Positions 17,357 through 26,575 of a stretch of DNA of 64,000 nucleotides are shown here, one piece after another (the first letter of the stretch is position 1; each line of letters begins with the position of its first letter). Location: assembly GCF_003337275.1 (NCBI RefSeq), contig NZ_QPJQ01000008.1:1-64000 (forward strand), written 5' to 3'. Origin of the DNA: Marinomonas foliarum (GTDB lineage Bacteria > Pseudomonadota > Gammaproteobacteria > Pseudomonadales > Marinomonadaceae). The notes under the pieces are model-generated. The model did not search any database. It was not told where the DNA came from and worked only from the letters and a program-made list of their open reading frames with translations. Position numbers and translations under genes: made by a program.

Positions 17357-19175
17357 TTTTTGTCGACCCTTGGAGAGGCTTTTTGTTGGCGAATAGTGTG
17401 ATTATGTGTGCTTCAAGTTGGCTTTGCGTGATCGGAAAATGTAAGGGTTTGACCTGAAAGTCTGAGTAGTTAATTGCAAGAGGGTGGTAACTCATCACAG
17501 GACAAGATCGATTTTTCCACTGCTGAAGGGCATCGTGACCATCTCGTTCAAAGCTTGCTGTATTGCCTAAAATGACTAGGTTACAGTGTCTATTGTCTTG
17601 CATACTGCCTTCTTTGGAGACAGTTACACTGATGTTCATGGTTGCGAGCTGTAAGCTGATGACTTTGGCTAGTTGAGCGTCCGTCTCGATTAATAGTGCC
17701 TGCGTATTGTCTGGGCACTGTGGCGGTTTGTGTTGTTCTATTATCGGGCCTGTATCTGAAACGTAAAACGGGATATCGACCCAAAACTCACAGCCTTTTT
17801 GTGGAGCACATGAGAAATGCATTTCCCCTTTCATTAAATACACCAGCTTATGACACAGCGCCAAACTCAAGCCGACTTTGCTTGGCAGAGGTCCTTCTTG
17901 TTGCATCGGCAAAGACGGGTTAATTCTAAGGTTTTGCTGTAACTCATCCGTCATGCCTTGTCCTGTATCTCTTAGGGCGATTTGCATGACGCTTACTTCT
18001 TTGGTGCCCGCTGGTAAAGGTATTACCGGAGCACCAGACGCCGAAGGGCGAACTTGCAAACTGATACTGCCTGTCGGGGTATGGTTAATGGCGTTTTGCA
18101 AAAGCGCGACTATAATCTCTTTGGTTCGGATTAGGTCTAAGCAAACAAAGGCCGGTAAGTTTGGATCGATATAGACAATGCTTTGTAGGTTTTTACGCGC
18201 CATTTGAGATTCAAATAGAATGAGACAGTCTTCGATACTGCTTTTCAGTGGCTCGATCGTTGGGGTCAGCGCCAGCTTTTTAGCGTCAATTAACGCTAAG
18301 TCTGAGAGCATTTCGATAATCTGCAGTAGTTGGTTACCAGACTCTTCAATATGTTTAGCAAGAGCTTTGGTGTTCTTAGGCGTCTCGGGACTGTTAAGAG
18401 TGCTGGCTATACCCAAAATCGCGTTAATAGGAGGTCGTGTTTCTTGATTGATAAAGGTCAACATCTGCGCTTTATCTTCGTGAACAGCTTGAATATTGTC
18501 GTTGAGGTTGCTGTTTAGTTTAAAAACACGCTTAAGCTGAACTAATCCCTTAATAGTAAAAAAGCCCAGACCCAGTAAACACGCGAGAAGTATTATCGAC
18601 AGTAACTGAATAGTATCTAGGTTTTTTTGTAACGTTTTATGTTGATCGGATATGTAGTCGTTGCTGCCTTTGTTGACCAGTGTGACGAACTCGTTGATCT
18701 GTGTGTCGACACTTTTTACCCGCTCAACTAATGCAGGCAGATAGCTGTAGTCGCCAGCCTCTATTTTCGATAACTGAAAACTCAGTAACTCCATTTCGCC
18801 ATTAATAATGTTTAGCAATCTTGTCGTACGACCACCTTCAAAATTACGAATTAATTCACCGATTTCACCTTTTCTGAGCAGATCTACTCGGCTCATTAAT
18901 ACGTCGTACCTGAAAAAAGCCTCACCATTTAATGAAGGGGCTTGTTGGTCTAATTCAATAAGATAGTTCAGAAAACGATATGATTGCAGTTGCAATTGCA
19001 GGGCGTTCCACAAGGAGCTTTCAAAAACACGTCGGCTGTTGTTTTTGGAGCCATCACTGGTGTAAGTGATGATGCTAAAAATAGCTAAAGCCACCGTAAT
19101 GATGAAAAGTATAAAGCCATACATAACCCATTGTTTGAAAATGGATAGCCACATTTTTCTCTGAAACAGGCGCAT
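17349..19175 (-). CDS. Degenerate hybrid sensor histidine kinase (H-box Gln, receiver without Asp)
   Basis: A 608-residue membrane protein with the plan of a hybrid kinase: a helix at about 14-36, a mainly helical periplasmic region, a helix near 190-210, a HisKA-like segment, an ATPase domain and a receiver-like tail. The H-box, normally SHEIRTPLN, reads NQETRPPIN with Gln244 at the phospho-His position (codon CAA). The ATPase domain keeps an N-box (LLQNAINHT) and G1 box (RDTGQGM), but the G2 box is GLSLAL. The receiver-like tail (from about 490) reads NLVILGNT where NLVLLD would be expected, placing Gly537 at the phospho-Asp position. The frame is open throughout, so it looks maintained rather than decayed. 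It lies 3 bp after a periplasmic molybdopterin-fold protein and overlaps an intact Hpt. Signalling without autophosphorylation is inferred. Confidence 0.85.
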   Translation of the reverse strand: MRLFQRKMWLSIFKQWVMYGFILFIITVALAIFSIITYTSDGSKNNSRRVFESSLWNALQLQLQSYRFLNYLIELDQQAPSLNGEAFFRYDVLMSRVDLLRKGEIGELIRNFEGGRTTRLLNIINGEMELLSFQLSKIEAGDYSYLPALVERVKSVDTQINEFVTLVNKGSNDYISDQHKTLQKNLDTIQLLSIILLACLLGLGFFTIKGLVQLKRVFKLNSNLNDNIQAVHEDKAQMLTFINQETRPPINAILGIASTLNSPETPKNTKALAKHIEESGNQLLQIIEMLSDLALIDAKKLALTPTIEPLKSSIEDCLILFESQMARKNLQSIVYIDPNLPAFVCLDLIRTKEIIVALLQNAINHTPTGSISLQVRPSASGAPVIPLPAGTKEVSVMQIALRDTGQGMTDELQQNLRINPSLPMQQEGPLPSKVGLSLALCHKLVYLMKGEMHFSCAPQKGCEFWVDIPFYVSDTGPIIEQHKPPQCPDNTQALLIETDAQLAKVISLQLATMNISVTVSKEGSMQDNRHCNLVILGNTASFERDGHDALQQWKNRSCPVMSYHPLAINYSDFQVKPLHFPITQSQLEAHIITLFANKKPLQGSTKND

Positions 19176-19178
19176 TAT

Positions 19179-19688
19179 TTAGTCTACCAACAAGATGGAT
19201 TTGATATGGGTAACTTGCCAAATAGAGCGGCCATAAATTTTTTCCGACTTGAGTTCTTCTTGCTGGTCAAATGGGTAGATCACCATAATTGGTCCTAGAC
19301 TGCGCACGTTAATCAATCTTTCATCTTGGCGCGTAGCAAAAATCGCACCTTTTTCGATAAAATCGCTGATTGGGATTTCGGTCATATATTGGTTAAGTGC
19401 AGTGACCTGCAGTAGGTTTCCATCACTGCCTAGGTAGCTTAATAAATCCACAGCGGAAAAGCCTCGATAAGTATGTGGCCCTTGCGTCCAAGGCGTGTGT
19501 GTTGTGATCTTGTGTTGAGGTAAGGCGTCTAACATAGCCATATCAAAGCCTACTTGGCCTGCATCAATGGCTGTTCCTGATACAGTCAAAACGATTCTGC
19601 CTGTTGGGGAATTAGGGACATTGTCAGCAAGGGCGTAGCTGGTAAGGCAAAAACCACTAACAAGGAATATAAAAGACAATAAACGCAT
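19179..19688 (-). CDS. Periplasmic protein with oxidoreductase molybdopterin-binding-like fold
   Basis: A 169-residue secreted protein with a signal peptide (cleavage probably after YALA near residue 21). The mature part follows the pattern of the sulfite-oxidase-type molybdopterin-binding fold (TPWTQGPHTYRGFSAVDLLSYLG, then RSLGPIMVIYPFD). The mature chain has no cysteine, so the Cys that ligates molybdenum in true members is absent and catalysis is unlikely. Members of this uncharacterised family (COG3915-like) are, as I recall, found beside sensor kinases. Here it precedes a kinase-like gene by 3 bp. A ligand-binding sensor accessory is the best guess. Confidence 0.75.
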   Translation of the reverse strand: MRLLSFIFLVSGFCLTSYALADNVPNSPTGRIVLTVSGTAIDAGQVGFDMAMLDALPQHKITTHTPWTQGPHTYRGFSAVDLLSYLGSDGNLLQVTALNQYMTEIPISDFIEKGAIFATRQDERLINVRSLGPIMVIYPFDQQEELKSEKIYGRSIWQVTHIKSILLVD

Positions 19689-19790
19689 ACTGGAACTCTA
19701 AGTCATTCTGTAAAAGAATCCATGATAGACAAAAACCGTCGGTCTGTGGGCAAAAATCAGTCCGTGATAACAGAATATTACAGTTCAGGA

Positions 19791-19832
19791 CCCTCTAACC
19801 CTTTTTGATTAAAGTCAAAAGGGGTTAGAGGG
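19791..19832. terminator. Hairpin terminator after oppF
   Basis: An 18-bp stem with one G-T type mismatch (19791-19808 with 19815-19832) and a 6-base loop lies in the gap downstream of oppF and upstream of the molybdopterin-fold gene. It would end the opp operon. Confidence 0.75.
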
Positions 19833-19857
19833 TGAACTTAAACGACTGTGATTTGGT

Positions 19858-20859
19858 TTAAGGCAGTTCAGCTAAACGTGAACAGCCAACCTGATGTTCT
19901 GAAGAGATGGCTTTCAGAATGGGTTTTTGCTGAGCACAGCCTTCGTTAGCATGAGGGCAACGGGTACGAAAAACACAGCCAGAAGGCGGGCTGATAGGAG
20001 AGGGTAAGTCACCTGTTAATAACTGGATCTTCTTACCCCGTTCTGCTTTTGGATCTGGCACAGGCACAGCAGACAGCAAGGCTTTGGTGTATGGGTGCTG
20101 AGGGTTTTCGTATAGCGCGCGTTTGCTAGCGAGTTCAACCGCGTTACCCAAGTACATCACCAAAACTCGGTCTGAAATGTGTTTTACCACGCTTAAATCG
20201 TGTGCGATAAACACTAAAGACAAGCCCATTTCCGCTTGTAGTTCTTTCAACAAATTCACTACTTGTGCTTGAATCGAAACATCCAATGCCGATACGGGTT
20301 CATCACAGACAACTAACTTAGGTTTTAGAATCAAGGCGCGCGCAATGCCGATACGCTGACACTGACCACCAGAGAATTCATGTGGGTAGCGGTTAATCAC
20401 GTTTGGTAATAACCCCACGCGATCCATCATAGCACGTACTTCGGCCTTCACTTCGGCTTTTGATAGCTCTGGGCGAAAGGTTTTTAGTGGCTCAGCGATG
20501 ATATCACCCACTGTCATGCGTGGATCAAGGGACGCCAAAGGATCTTGAAAGATCATCTGTAGCTCTTGGCGTTTACTGCGCATTTGCTTCTTGTCCAAGT
20601 CTGTTAGATCTTGTCCAAGCCACACCACATTGCCTTCGGTTATGGGCACAAGGCGCAGTAAAGCACGGGCTAGGGTGGATTTTCCACAGCCAGATTCACC
20701 CACCACACCGAGGGTTTCACCCGCATAAATGGTTAAATCAACGCCATCCACGGCTTTTAGTGCTTGGCCTTTTTCCCATGGCCAGGCATTGTCTGATTTG
20801 ATGTTGAAGTGGACTTTTAAGTTGTTCACTTCCATTAATACATTATTTGACATGTTCAT
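19858..20859 (-). CDS. oppF: Oligopeptide ABC transporter ATP-binding protein OppF
   Basis: One of the two ATPases of the oligopeptide importer. It shows Walker A GESGCGKST, the Q-loop MIFQDPLASLDPRMT, the signature SGGQCQRIGIAR and Walker B VVCDEPVSALD, plus the OppD/F C-terminal extension with cysteine-containing CVFRTRCPHANEGC, which in relatives binds an iron-sulfur cluster. I set the start at 20859 because that ATG overlaps the oppD stop (TAATG); an upstream ATG at 20871 would overlap oppD further. Confidence 0.95.
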   Translation of the reverse strand: MNMSNNVLMEVNNLKVHFNIKSDNAWPWEKGQALKAVDGVDLTIYAGETLGVVGESGCGKSTLARALLRLVPITEGNVVWLGQDLTDLDKKQMRSKRQELQMIFQDPLASLDPRMTVGDIIAEPLKTFRPELSKAEVKAEVRAMMDRVGLLPNVINRYPHEFSGGQCQRIGIARALILKPKLVVCDEPVSALDVSIQAQVVNLLKELQAEMGLSLVFIAHDLSVVKHISDRVLVMYLGNAVELASKRALYENPQHPYTKALLSAVPVPDPKAERGKKIQLLTGDLPSPISPPSGCVFRTRCPHANEGCAQQKPILKAISSEHQVGCSRLAELP

Positions 20860-21851
20860 TAGGCGACCCATCCGTCAACGGATTTATGACAAGCTCGTAA
20901 CTGACCCGGTGCATATTCTTCTAGCGGTGGCATGCTTTCCCCGCAGCGTTCTCTGGCAAACTCACAACGGGCTTGGAATGGGCAGCCTGATGGCATATGC
21001 AGCAAGTTTGGTGGGTTGCCTGGAATCGTTGATAGCTTTTCGTCATCACCATCTAGGCGCGGAATCGCTTTTAACAAACCTTGTGTATATGGATGCGTTG
21101 GACGATAAAATACGTCTTCGGCGGTACCGTATTCCATGGTTTGTCCTGCGTACATCACCAGTACCTTGTCACATAAACCAGCGACCACGCCCAAATCATG
21201 AGTAATCATAATGATGGAAGTGTTGAAGTCATCTTTTAACTCGTTCAGTAAGGTCAGAATCTGAGCCTGTACAGTTACGTCTAGAGCCGTGGTTGGCTCA
21301 TCGGCGATCAACAACTTGGGTTGGCACAATAGTGCCATAGCGATCATCACACGCTGTCTCATGCCGCCAGAAAACTCATGCGGATACATATTCATGCGCT
21401 TGCGCGCTTCTGGCATTTTCACGGCATCAAGCATTTTGACGGAGGCTTCAAAGGCTTCGGCTTTACTCATGCCTTTGTGCAGCATCAAGACTTCCATCAG
21501 CTGCTTGCCGACTTTCATATATGGATTCAATGATGTCATTGGATCTTGGAAAATCATCGCAATTTCTTTGGAACGGATGCGGTTCATGGCTTTTTCATTC
21601 AGGGTCAGAATGTTTTGCTCGTTAAAGCGTGCCTCTCCTTCAATGACCCCATTGCCGGCCAACAAGCCCATGAGAGCAAATGCGGTTTGGCTTTTACCTG
21701 AGCCAGACTCGCCAACGATGCCAAGTGTCTCGCCTTGAGCCAAAGTGAAGTTCAGGTTATTCACGGCCGTGACAAAACCATCTGGCGTTCTGAAATTCAC
21801 TTGTAGGTTATTAACTTCTAGTAAATTCTGTGTTTTGGATACGTTCATCAT
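20859..21851 (-). CDS. oppD: Oligopeptide ABC transporter ATP-binding protein OppD
   Basis: The second ATPase of the oligopeptide importer. It shows Walker A GESGSGKSQ, the Q-loop MIFQDPMTSLNPYMK, the signature FSGGMRQRVMIA and Walker B LLIADEPTTALD, and ends in the Opp-type extension with CPFQARCEFARERC. A ribosome site AAGGAG precedes the ATG. It is 9 bp from oppC and overlaps oppF by one base. Confidence 0.95.
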   Translation of the reverse strand: MMNVSKTQNLLEVNNLQVNFRTPDGFVTAVNNLNFTLAQGETLGIVGESGSGKSQTAFALMGLLAGNGVIEGEARFNEQNILTLNEKAMNRIRSKEIAMIFQDPMTSLNPYMKVGKQLMEVLMLHKGMSKAEAFEASVKMLDAVKMPEARKRMNMYPHEFSGGMRQRVMIAMALLCQPKLLIADEPTTALDVTVQAQILTLLNELKDDFNTSIIMITHDLGVVAGLCDKVLVMYAGQTMEYGTAEDVFYRPTHPYTQGLLKAIPRLDGDDEKLSTIPGNPPNLLHMPSGCPFQARCEFARERCGESMPPLEEYAPGQLRACHKSVDGWVA

Positions 21852-21860
21852 GTCTTCTCC

Positions 21861-22787
21861 TTAGCGGTCTTTTGGATCAAGCGCATCGCGTAAGCCATCG
21901 CCGAGGAAGTTAAAACAAAATAGCGTTACTACTAAGAAGCTCAGTGGCCAAGCCAATTGCCAGATGGCAATTTCCATGTTCTGCGCGCCTTCAGAAATCA
22001 ATGCGCCCCAGCTGGTCATTGGCTCTTGAACACCCAGTCCCAAGAAGCTGATGAAAGACTCTAGCAAGATCATATTTGGTACCAACAAGGTCGCATAAAC
22101 GACCACAATACCCAGCACGTTTGGCACTATGTGGCGCAAGATGATTTTCGGAGTCGACACACCGCAAGCGTAAGCCGCTTCGATGTACTCTTTGTTTTTT
22201 AGGCTCAAGGTTTGGCCGCGAACTATCCGCGCCATGTCGAGCCACGAAATCGCGCCAATGGCAACAAATATCAAGAAGATATGACGACCAAATAAAGTCA
22301 TCAAAATAATCACAAAAAACATGAAAGGAAAGGAGTTAAGAATTTCCAAGAAACGCATCATCACACTGTCAACGCGTCCACCGATGTAACCAGATGTCGC
22401 ACCGTAAAGCGTACCAATGATAATGGCAACCGCGCTTCCCATGATGCCAACTAATAATGAGATTTGACCACCTTGCATGGTGCGAACAAAAATATCGCGG
22501 CCAAGGGTATCTGTGCCAAAATAATGACCGTTTTCAATATTAGGGCGGCCCAATACGGAAATATCAGATAACGCTTCCCAGTCGATATCATCGTAATTCC
22601 ATTGACTTAGAAAGGGGCCAAGTAAGGCGATGGCGGTAATCAGTGCCAGAATAACCAAGCTAGTTACGGCGGCATGGTTCGAAAAAAAGCGACGACGTGC
22701 GTCTTGCCATAAACTGCGACCTTCGACTTCCACCACTTTTTCGGCGAACTGTTCGACGGCCTGAATTTTGTCTTTTGTAGTAATCAT
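21861..22787 (-). CDS. oppC: Oligopeptide ABC transporter permease OppC
   Basis: A 308-residue inner-membrane permease of the DppC/OppC type, with an extended cytoplasmic N-terminus, a first helix at about 36-57 and five more in the permease domain. The ABC-coupling loop is EAAYACGVSTPKIILRHIVPN. The motif HYFGTDTLGRDIFVRTMQGG is typical of OppC. It pairs with OppB encoded 11 bp upstream. Confidence 0.95.
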   Translation of the reverse strand: MITTKDKIQAVEQFAEKVVEVEGRSLWQDARRRFFSNHAAVTSLVILALITAIALLGPFLSQWNYDDIDWEALSDISVLGRPNIENGHYFGTDTLGRDIFVRTMQGGQISLLVGIMGSAVAIIIGTLYGATSGYIGGRVDSVMMRFLEILNSFPFMFFVIILMTLFGRHIFLIFVAIGAISWLDMARIVRGQTLSLKNKEYIEAAYACGVSTPKIILRHIVPNVLGIVVVYATLLVPNMILLESFISFLGLGVQEPMTSWGALISEGAQNMEIAIWQLAWPLSFLVVTLFCFNFLGDGLRDALDPKDR

Positions 22788-22798
22788 AGTACGAGGCC

Positions 22799-23719
22799 TT
22801 AGTAGCGAATTTTCGGGTCAATAACAGCGTACAAAATATCGACGATGGCATTGAATAGAATCGTTAATGTGCCGACCAAAATAGTCACACCCATGACCAT
22901 GGAATAGTCGCGATTTAATGCGCCATTGATAAAGTGCTGACCAATACCGCCGGTACCAAAGTACACATCGACAATTACAGAGCCTGTCACAATGCCGACG
23001 AATGCAGGCCCAAGGTAAGAAATTACGGGCAACATAGCAGGACGTAAGGCATGTTGAAAAATGATGCGATATTTCGGTAAACCCTTTGCTCGCGCGGTGC
23101 GGATAAAGTTGGAGTGCATGGTTTCTATCATGCTGCCGCGGGTAATACGGGCGATTTGTGCAATGTAGCTGGTGGACATAGCGATTACTGGCATTACCAA
23201 GTAAGGCCAAGCACCACCATTCCAGCCGCCGGGTGGCAGCCAATGGTTATAAATAGAAAAAAATAGGATACACAAAGGTGCTAAAACGAAATTGGGTAAC
23301 ACAATGCCTAGGTTAGCAAAGCCCATGACGCTGTAATCTAGCCACGAATTTTGTCTTAAGGCCGCGACAATGCCGCAACCCACGCCAATCAATAAGGCAA
23401 CCAGAAATGACCAAATACCAATTTCAGCCGAGACAGGAAAACTCTGCGCTATCAGCTCGTTTATAGTGAAATCTTTATAGCGAAAAGAAGGCCCTAAATC
23501 GCCTTGAAGTAGGCCGCCAAGATAATAAAAATATTGATTAATTACCGGCTCATCTAGATGGTATTTTGCGTTAATGTTTGCCAACACTTCAGGTGGTAAC
23601 GTACGTTCGCTTGAAAATGGACTGCCAGGAGCAGAGTGCATTAGAAAAAACGAGACTGTAATTAAGATTAACAATGTCGGAATGGCTTCTAAAATGCGTT
23701 TTGAAATAAATGTCAGCAT
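22799..23719 (-). CDS. oppB: Oligopeptide ABC transporter permease OppB
   Basis: A permease of the OppB type. I choose the ATG at 23719 because the resulting N-terminus, MLTFISKRILEAIPTLLILI, aligns with E. coli OppB (MLKFILRRCLEAIPTLFILI, from memory); a TTG at 23749 would add ten residues. PGSPFSSERTLPPEVLANI and the coupling loop RTARAKGLPKYRIIFQHALR are family features. A hairpin lies between it and oppA. Confidence 0.95.
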   Translation of the reverse strand: MLTFISKRILEAIPTLLILITVSFFLMHSAPGSPFSSERTLPPEVLANINAKYHLDEPVINQYFYYLGGLLQGDLGPSFRYKDFTINELIAQSFPVSAEIGIWSFLVALLIGVGCGIVAALRQNSWLDYSVMGFANLGIVLPNFVLAPLCILFFSIYNHWLPPGGWNGGAWPYLVMPVIAMSTSYIAQIARITRGSMIETMHSNFIRTARAKGLPKYRIIFQHALRPAMLPVISYLGPAFVGIVTGSVIVDVYFGTGGIGQHFINGALNRDYSMVMGVTILVGTLTILFNAIVDILYAVIDPKIRY

Positions 23720-23784
23720 AAAAATTACCGGACTAGGCGCTATAAACAACGGCTAATGCTAGGAACCTATAGGAAATTCAAGAA

Positions 23785-23810
23785 ATGCCCAGCGCTTTTA
23801 CGCTGGGCAT
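23785..23810 (-). terminator. Intra-operon hairpin between oppA and oppB
   Basis: A perfect 10-bp stem (ATGCCCAGCG / CGCTGGGCAT) with a 6-base loop, followed on the minus strand by TTTCTTG. It is placed like a partial terminator that lets oppA be made in excess of oppBCDF. Confidence 0.65.
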
Positions 23811-23864
23811 GGTGTTTACATCGGTTTTACATGTTGGAAAAACTCAATGTGATAAAACAACGTC

Positions 23865-25475
23865 TTAGTGCTTGATAATGTACATATCGCGCGCATAAAC
23901 GTTGTCTTCTGGGTTAGGCATGTAGCCGCCTAGGTAGCTTTTTACTAAACGCTTTTCGGTATATTGGTAGATAGGAGCAACGGCCATATCTTGTTCAATG
24001 GCGATTTCTTCTGCTTTGTTATAGTTCGCGGCTGGATGCTGCATGGTTCGAGCATCGTGCAACAGCTTGTCGTATTCTGTGTTGCTGTATTTACCGTCGT
24101 TATTACCGTGAGTAGTGGTTAGTAGGTCTAACATGGTAGAGGCTTCGTTGTAGTCACCAATCCAACCTGCACGCGCCACATCAAATTGCTGATGTTTCTT
24201 CGTTTCTAGGTAAGTTTTCCACTCTTGGTTTTCCAATGTGACGTTCACCCCCAAGGTTTTTTTCCACATTGACGCAATCGCAATGGCGATTTTTTTGTGG
24301 TTTTCATTGGTGTTGTAAAGCAAGCTGAAAGACAAAGGGTTACTTTTGCTGTAGCCCGCTTTTTCTAATAATTCTACGGCTTTCTCGTTACGCTCTTTTT
24401 GTGTCCATGTCGCATATTCAGGCGTGGCTGGTGAGAAATCATTCACAACTTCTGGTGTGAAAGAGTAGGCAGGTAGCTCACCTGTGCCTGTTACATATTT
24501 TGCAATCACGTTACGGTCGATGGCATAAGACAAGGCTTTACGAACGCGTACGTCGTTGTATGGTGCTTTAGTGGTATTGAACTGGTAGTAATAAGTTCCC
24601 AGCTTTGGTGTGACCACAACTTGGTCTGGAATATCGCGGATTAGCTGTTTGTAGTGGTCGTTTGGTATCTCATAGCTAAGATCCATTTGGCCTGCTTGGA
24701 AACGTTTTAGCTCGGCGTTGGGCGATTCTATTGGCAAGTAAGTCACCTTGTTGATGATGGTTTTGGCATCGTTCCAATAGTTTGTGTTACGAGTGAAGAC
24801 CATTTTTTCGTTGACGATCCACTCGTCCATTTTGTACGCGCCGTTGGATACCATGTGTTCTGGTTTTGTCCAGTCATCGCCCCATTTTTCGACGACTTTT
24901 TTCGGCACAGGAAACATGTTTTGGTGAGACGTCATTTTTACAAAGTAAGGCACTGGACGCTCAAGTGTCACTTGGAATGTATGGGCATCTAGTGCTTTTA
25001 CGCCAAGAGTTGAAGGGTCTGCTTCACCAGCAATGATTTTACTCGCATTCACAATGGATGGGATTTCCATGAACCATGCGTACGGAGATGCCAGTGCCGG
25101 ATCAACTGAGCGAGTAAACGCGTAAACAAAGTCTTCGGCTGTCACAGGATCGCCGTTAGACCATTTTGCGTCTTTACGAAGGTGGAAAGTGTATTGCGTA
25201 TTGTCATCGCTTACATCATAGCTGGTGGCAACACCAGGAACTTGGTTGCCATCACCATCTTGGTTATATAGACCTTCAAACAAGTCTTTTGAACGAATAG
25301 AGCCAGGTGTGCCTTCCATTTTTTGTGGATCAAGCGTCGCAGGTTCTGCACCGCCACCACGAACAAGTTCTTGTTTATCGGCTAATTCAACGCCTGCAGG
25401 TACGTCTGCAGCTTGAGCTTGCAGAGCGAAAAAAGAAGTAGCCATGATGGCACTGGCGAGTAAGGTTCTTTTCAT
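23865..25475 (-). CDS. oppA: Periplasmic oligopeptide-binding protein OppA
   Basis: The 536-residue peptide receptor of the Opp importer (SBP family 5). It begins with a signal peptide ending LQAQA. The start of the mature protein, GGGAEPATLDPQKMEGTPGSI, and SNGDPVTAEDFVYAFTRSVD are OppA hallmarks, as are VRKALSYAIDRN and GWIGDYNEASTML further on. It is the first gene of oppABCDF and has AAGGGAC as ribosome site. Peptide specificity cannot be read from the sequence. Confidence 0.96.
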   Translation of the reverse strand: MKRTLLASAIMATSFFALQAQAADVPAGVELADKQELVRGGGAEPATLDPQKMEGTPGSIRSKDLFEGLYNQDGDGNQVPGVATSYDVSDDNTQYTFHLRKDAKWSNGDPVTAEDFVYAFTRSVDPALASPYAWFMEIPSIVNASKIIAGEADPSTLGVKALDAHTFQVTLERPVPYFVKMTSHQNMFPVPKKVVEKWGDDWTKPEHMVSNGAYKMDEWIVNEKMVFTRNTNYWNDAKTIINKVTYLPIESPNAELKRFQAGQMDLSYEIPNDHYKQLIRDIPDQVVVTPKLGTYYYQFNTTKAPYNDVRVRKALSYAIDRNVIAKYVTGTGELPAYSFTPEVVNDFSPATPEYATWTQKERNEKAVELLEKAGYSKSNPLSFSLLYNTNENHKKIAIAIASMWKKTLGVNVTLENQEWKTYLETKKHQQFDVARAGWIGDYNEASTMLDLLTTTHGNNDGKYSNTEYDKLLHDARTMQHPAANYNKAEEIAIEQDMAVAPIYQYTEKRLVKSYLGGYMPNPEDNVYARDMYIIKH

Positions 25476-25795
25476 TTTGATTGTGTCCCTTGTGAGTTAA
25501 CTTTTGTGTGTGCCGTTTTTTATATTCAGACGTTTACCAGCACTGGTTCGTATTCGTCTTACGGTTTCATAGTTCACCAATTCACAAAAGGTCACAATCG
25601 AAATTGCGTATCAGCCCATGCGTCTAATAAATGTCAGTTTTGAATAGTAGTTGTGGAAACGAGGTACAAAACGCGAAAGGTGCTTGAATGACATAAGGGT
25701 TGAGCTTATTGCTAATAGCGTTGTGGAGCCGTGAAAGCCCTCGTGGTACTCTGTGGTTCTTGAAATAAACTAGATGAAAAGGTTAATTCGCCATC
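25476..25795. other. Intergenic region between oppA and cysZ
   Basis: About 320 bases separate divergent oppA and cysZ. They must contain both promoters, but I find no convincing hexamer pair, riboswitch or small gene. Confidence 0.5.
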
Positions 25796-26575
25796 GTGAT
25801 TACTCACCCATTTAAAGCCGCAGGGGCATTTTTTAAAGCATTCCCTTTGGTTCTGTCGAAAGAGTTAAGAGTGTTTATATTGGTTCCACTACTGGCAAAT
25901 TTTGTGCTGATGGGACTACTTTATATGGTGGCGTTTAGTTATTTTCAGTCCTTAATGGACTCCGCTATGGGGTATTTACCAGAGTGGGTTTCGTTTCTGA
26001 ATTGGCTGTTTTATCTTATTTTCGGTGCCATTATTAGTGTGCTGCTGTTTTACAGCTTTTCGGTTGGGGTTAATATTTTAGCGGCGCCATTTATGGCGTT
26101 TCTAGCAGAAAAAGTGGAAGAAAAAGAAACGGGTAAAGTCTTTGATGAGGTGCTAACCACGAGTGTCATTATGGCCATTGTTGGTCGTAGTTTGCAGCGT
26201 GAGTGTCAGAAAATCCTGTACTTTTTACCACGCTTTATTCTGTTGCTTTTATTGTCTTTTATTCCTCTTGTTAATGTTATAGCGCCTGTATTACTGTTGT
26301 TATTTTCTGCTTGGATGCTGTCTTTGCAATATATGGATTATGCGTTTGATAATAATAAGGTCAAATTCCATGATATGAGAATGGCATTGCGAGCTAAGCC
26401 TTTATTATGTTGGACGTTTGGCGGGATTGTTATGGTGTCTTTGACCATTCCGTTTTTAAATTTATTTATGATGCCGATTGCTGTTGTAGCGGCCACGCTG
26501 TTGTGGATTTCGGTTTTCAGATCACAGCATGGTGATTATTCTGCCTTGTTAGATCGCACTAATGGAACCTTGTGA
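25796..26575 (+). CDS. cysZ: CysZ-family sulfate transporter-like membrane protein (EI24 family)
   Basis: A 259-residue inner-membrane protein with several long hydrophobic segments. VGVNILAAPFMAFLAEKVE and the later YMDYAFDNNKVKFHDMRMALR are the conserved CysZ/EI24 features. CysZ proteins mediate sulfate entry for cysteine synthesis. No cysteine genes are nearby, and the gene is coupled to a response regulator (TGATG overlap), so a role other than sulfate uptake cannot be excluded. The start is a GTG (25796) after AAAAGG; the upstream ATG at 25774 is in a different frame and soon terminates. Confidence 0.82.
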   Translation: MITHPFKAAGAFFKAFPLVLSKELRVFILVPLLANFVLMGLLYMVAFSYFQSLMDSAMGYLPEWVSFLNWLFYLIFGAIISVLLFYSFSVGVNILAAPFMAFLAEKVEEKETGKVFDEVLTTSVIMAIVGRSLQRECQKILYFLPRFILLLLLSFIPLVNVIAPVLLLLFSAWMLSLQYMDYAFDNNKVKFHDMRMALRAKPLLCWTFGGIVMVSLTIPFLNLFMMPIAVVAATLLWISVFRSQHGDYSALLDRTNGTL

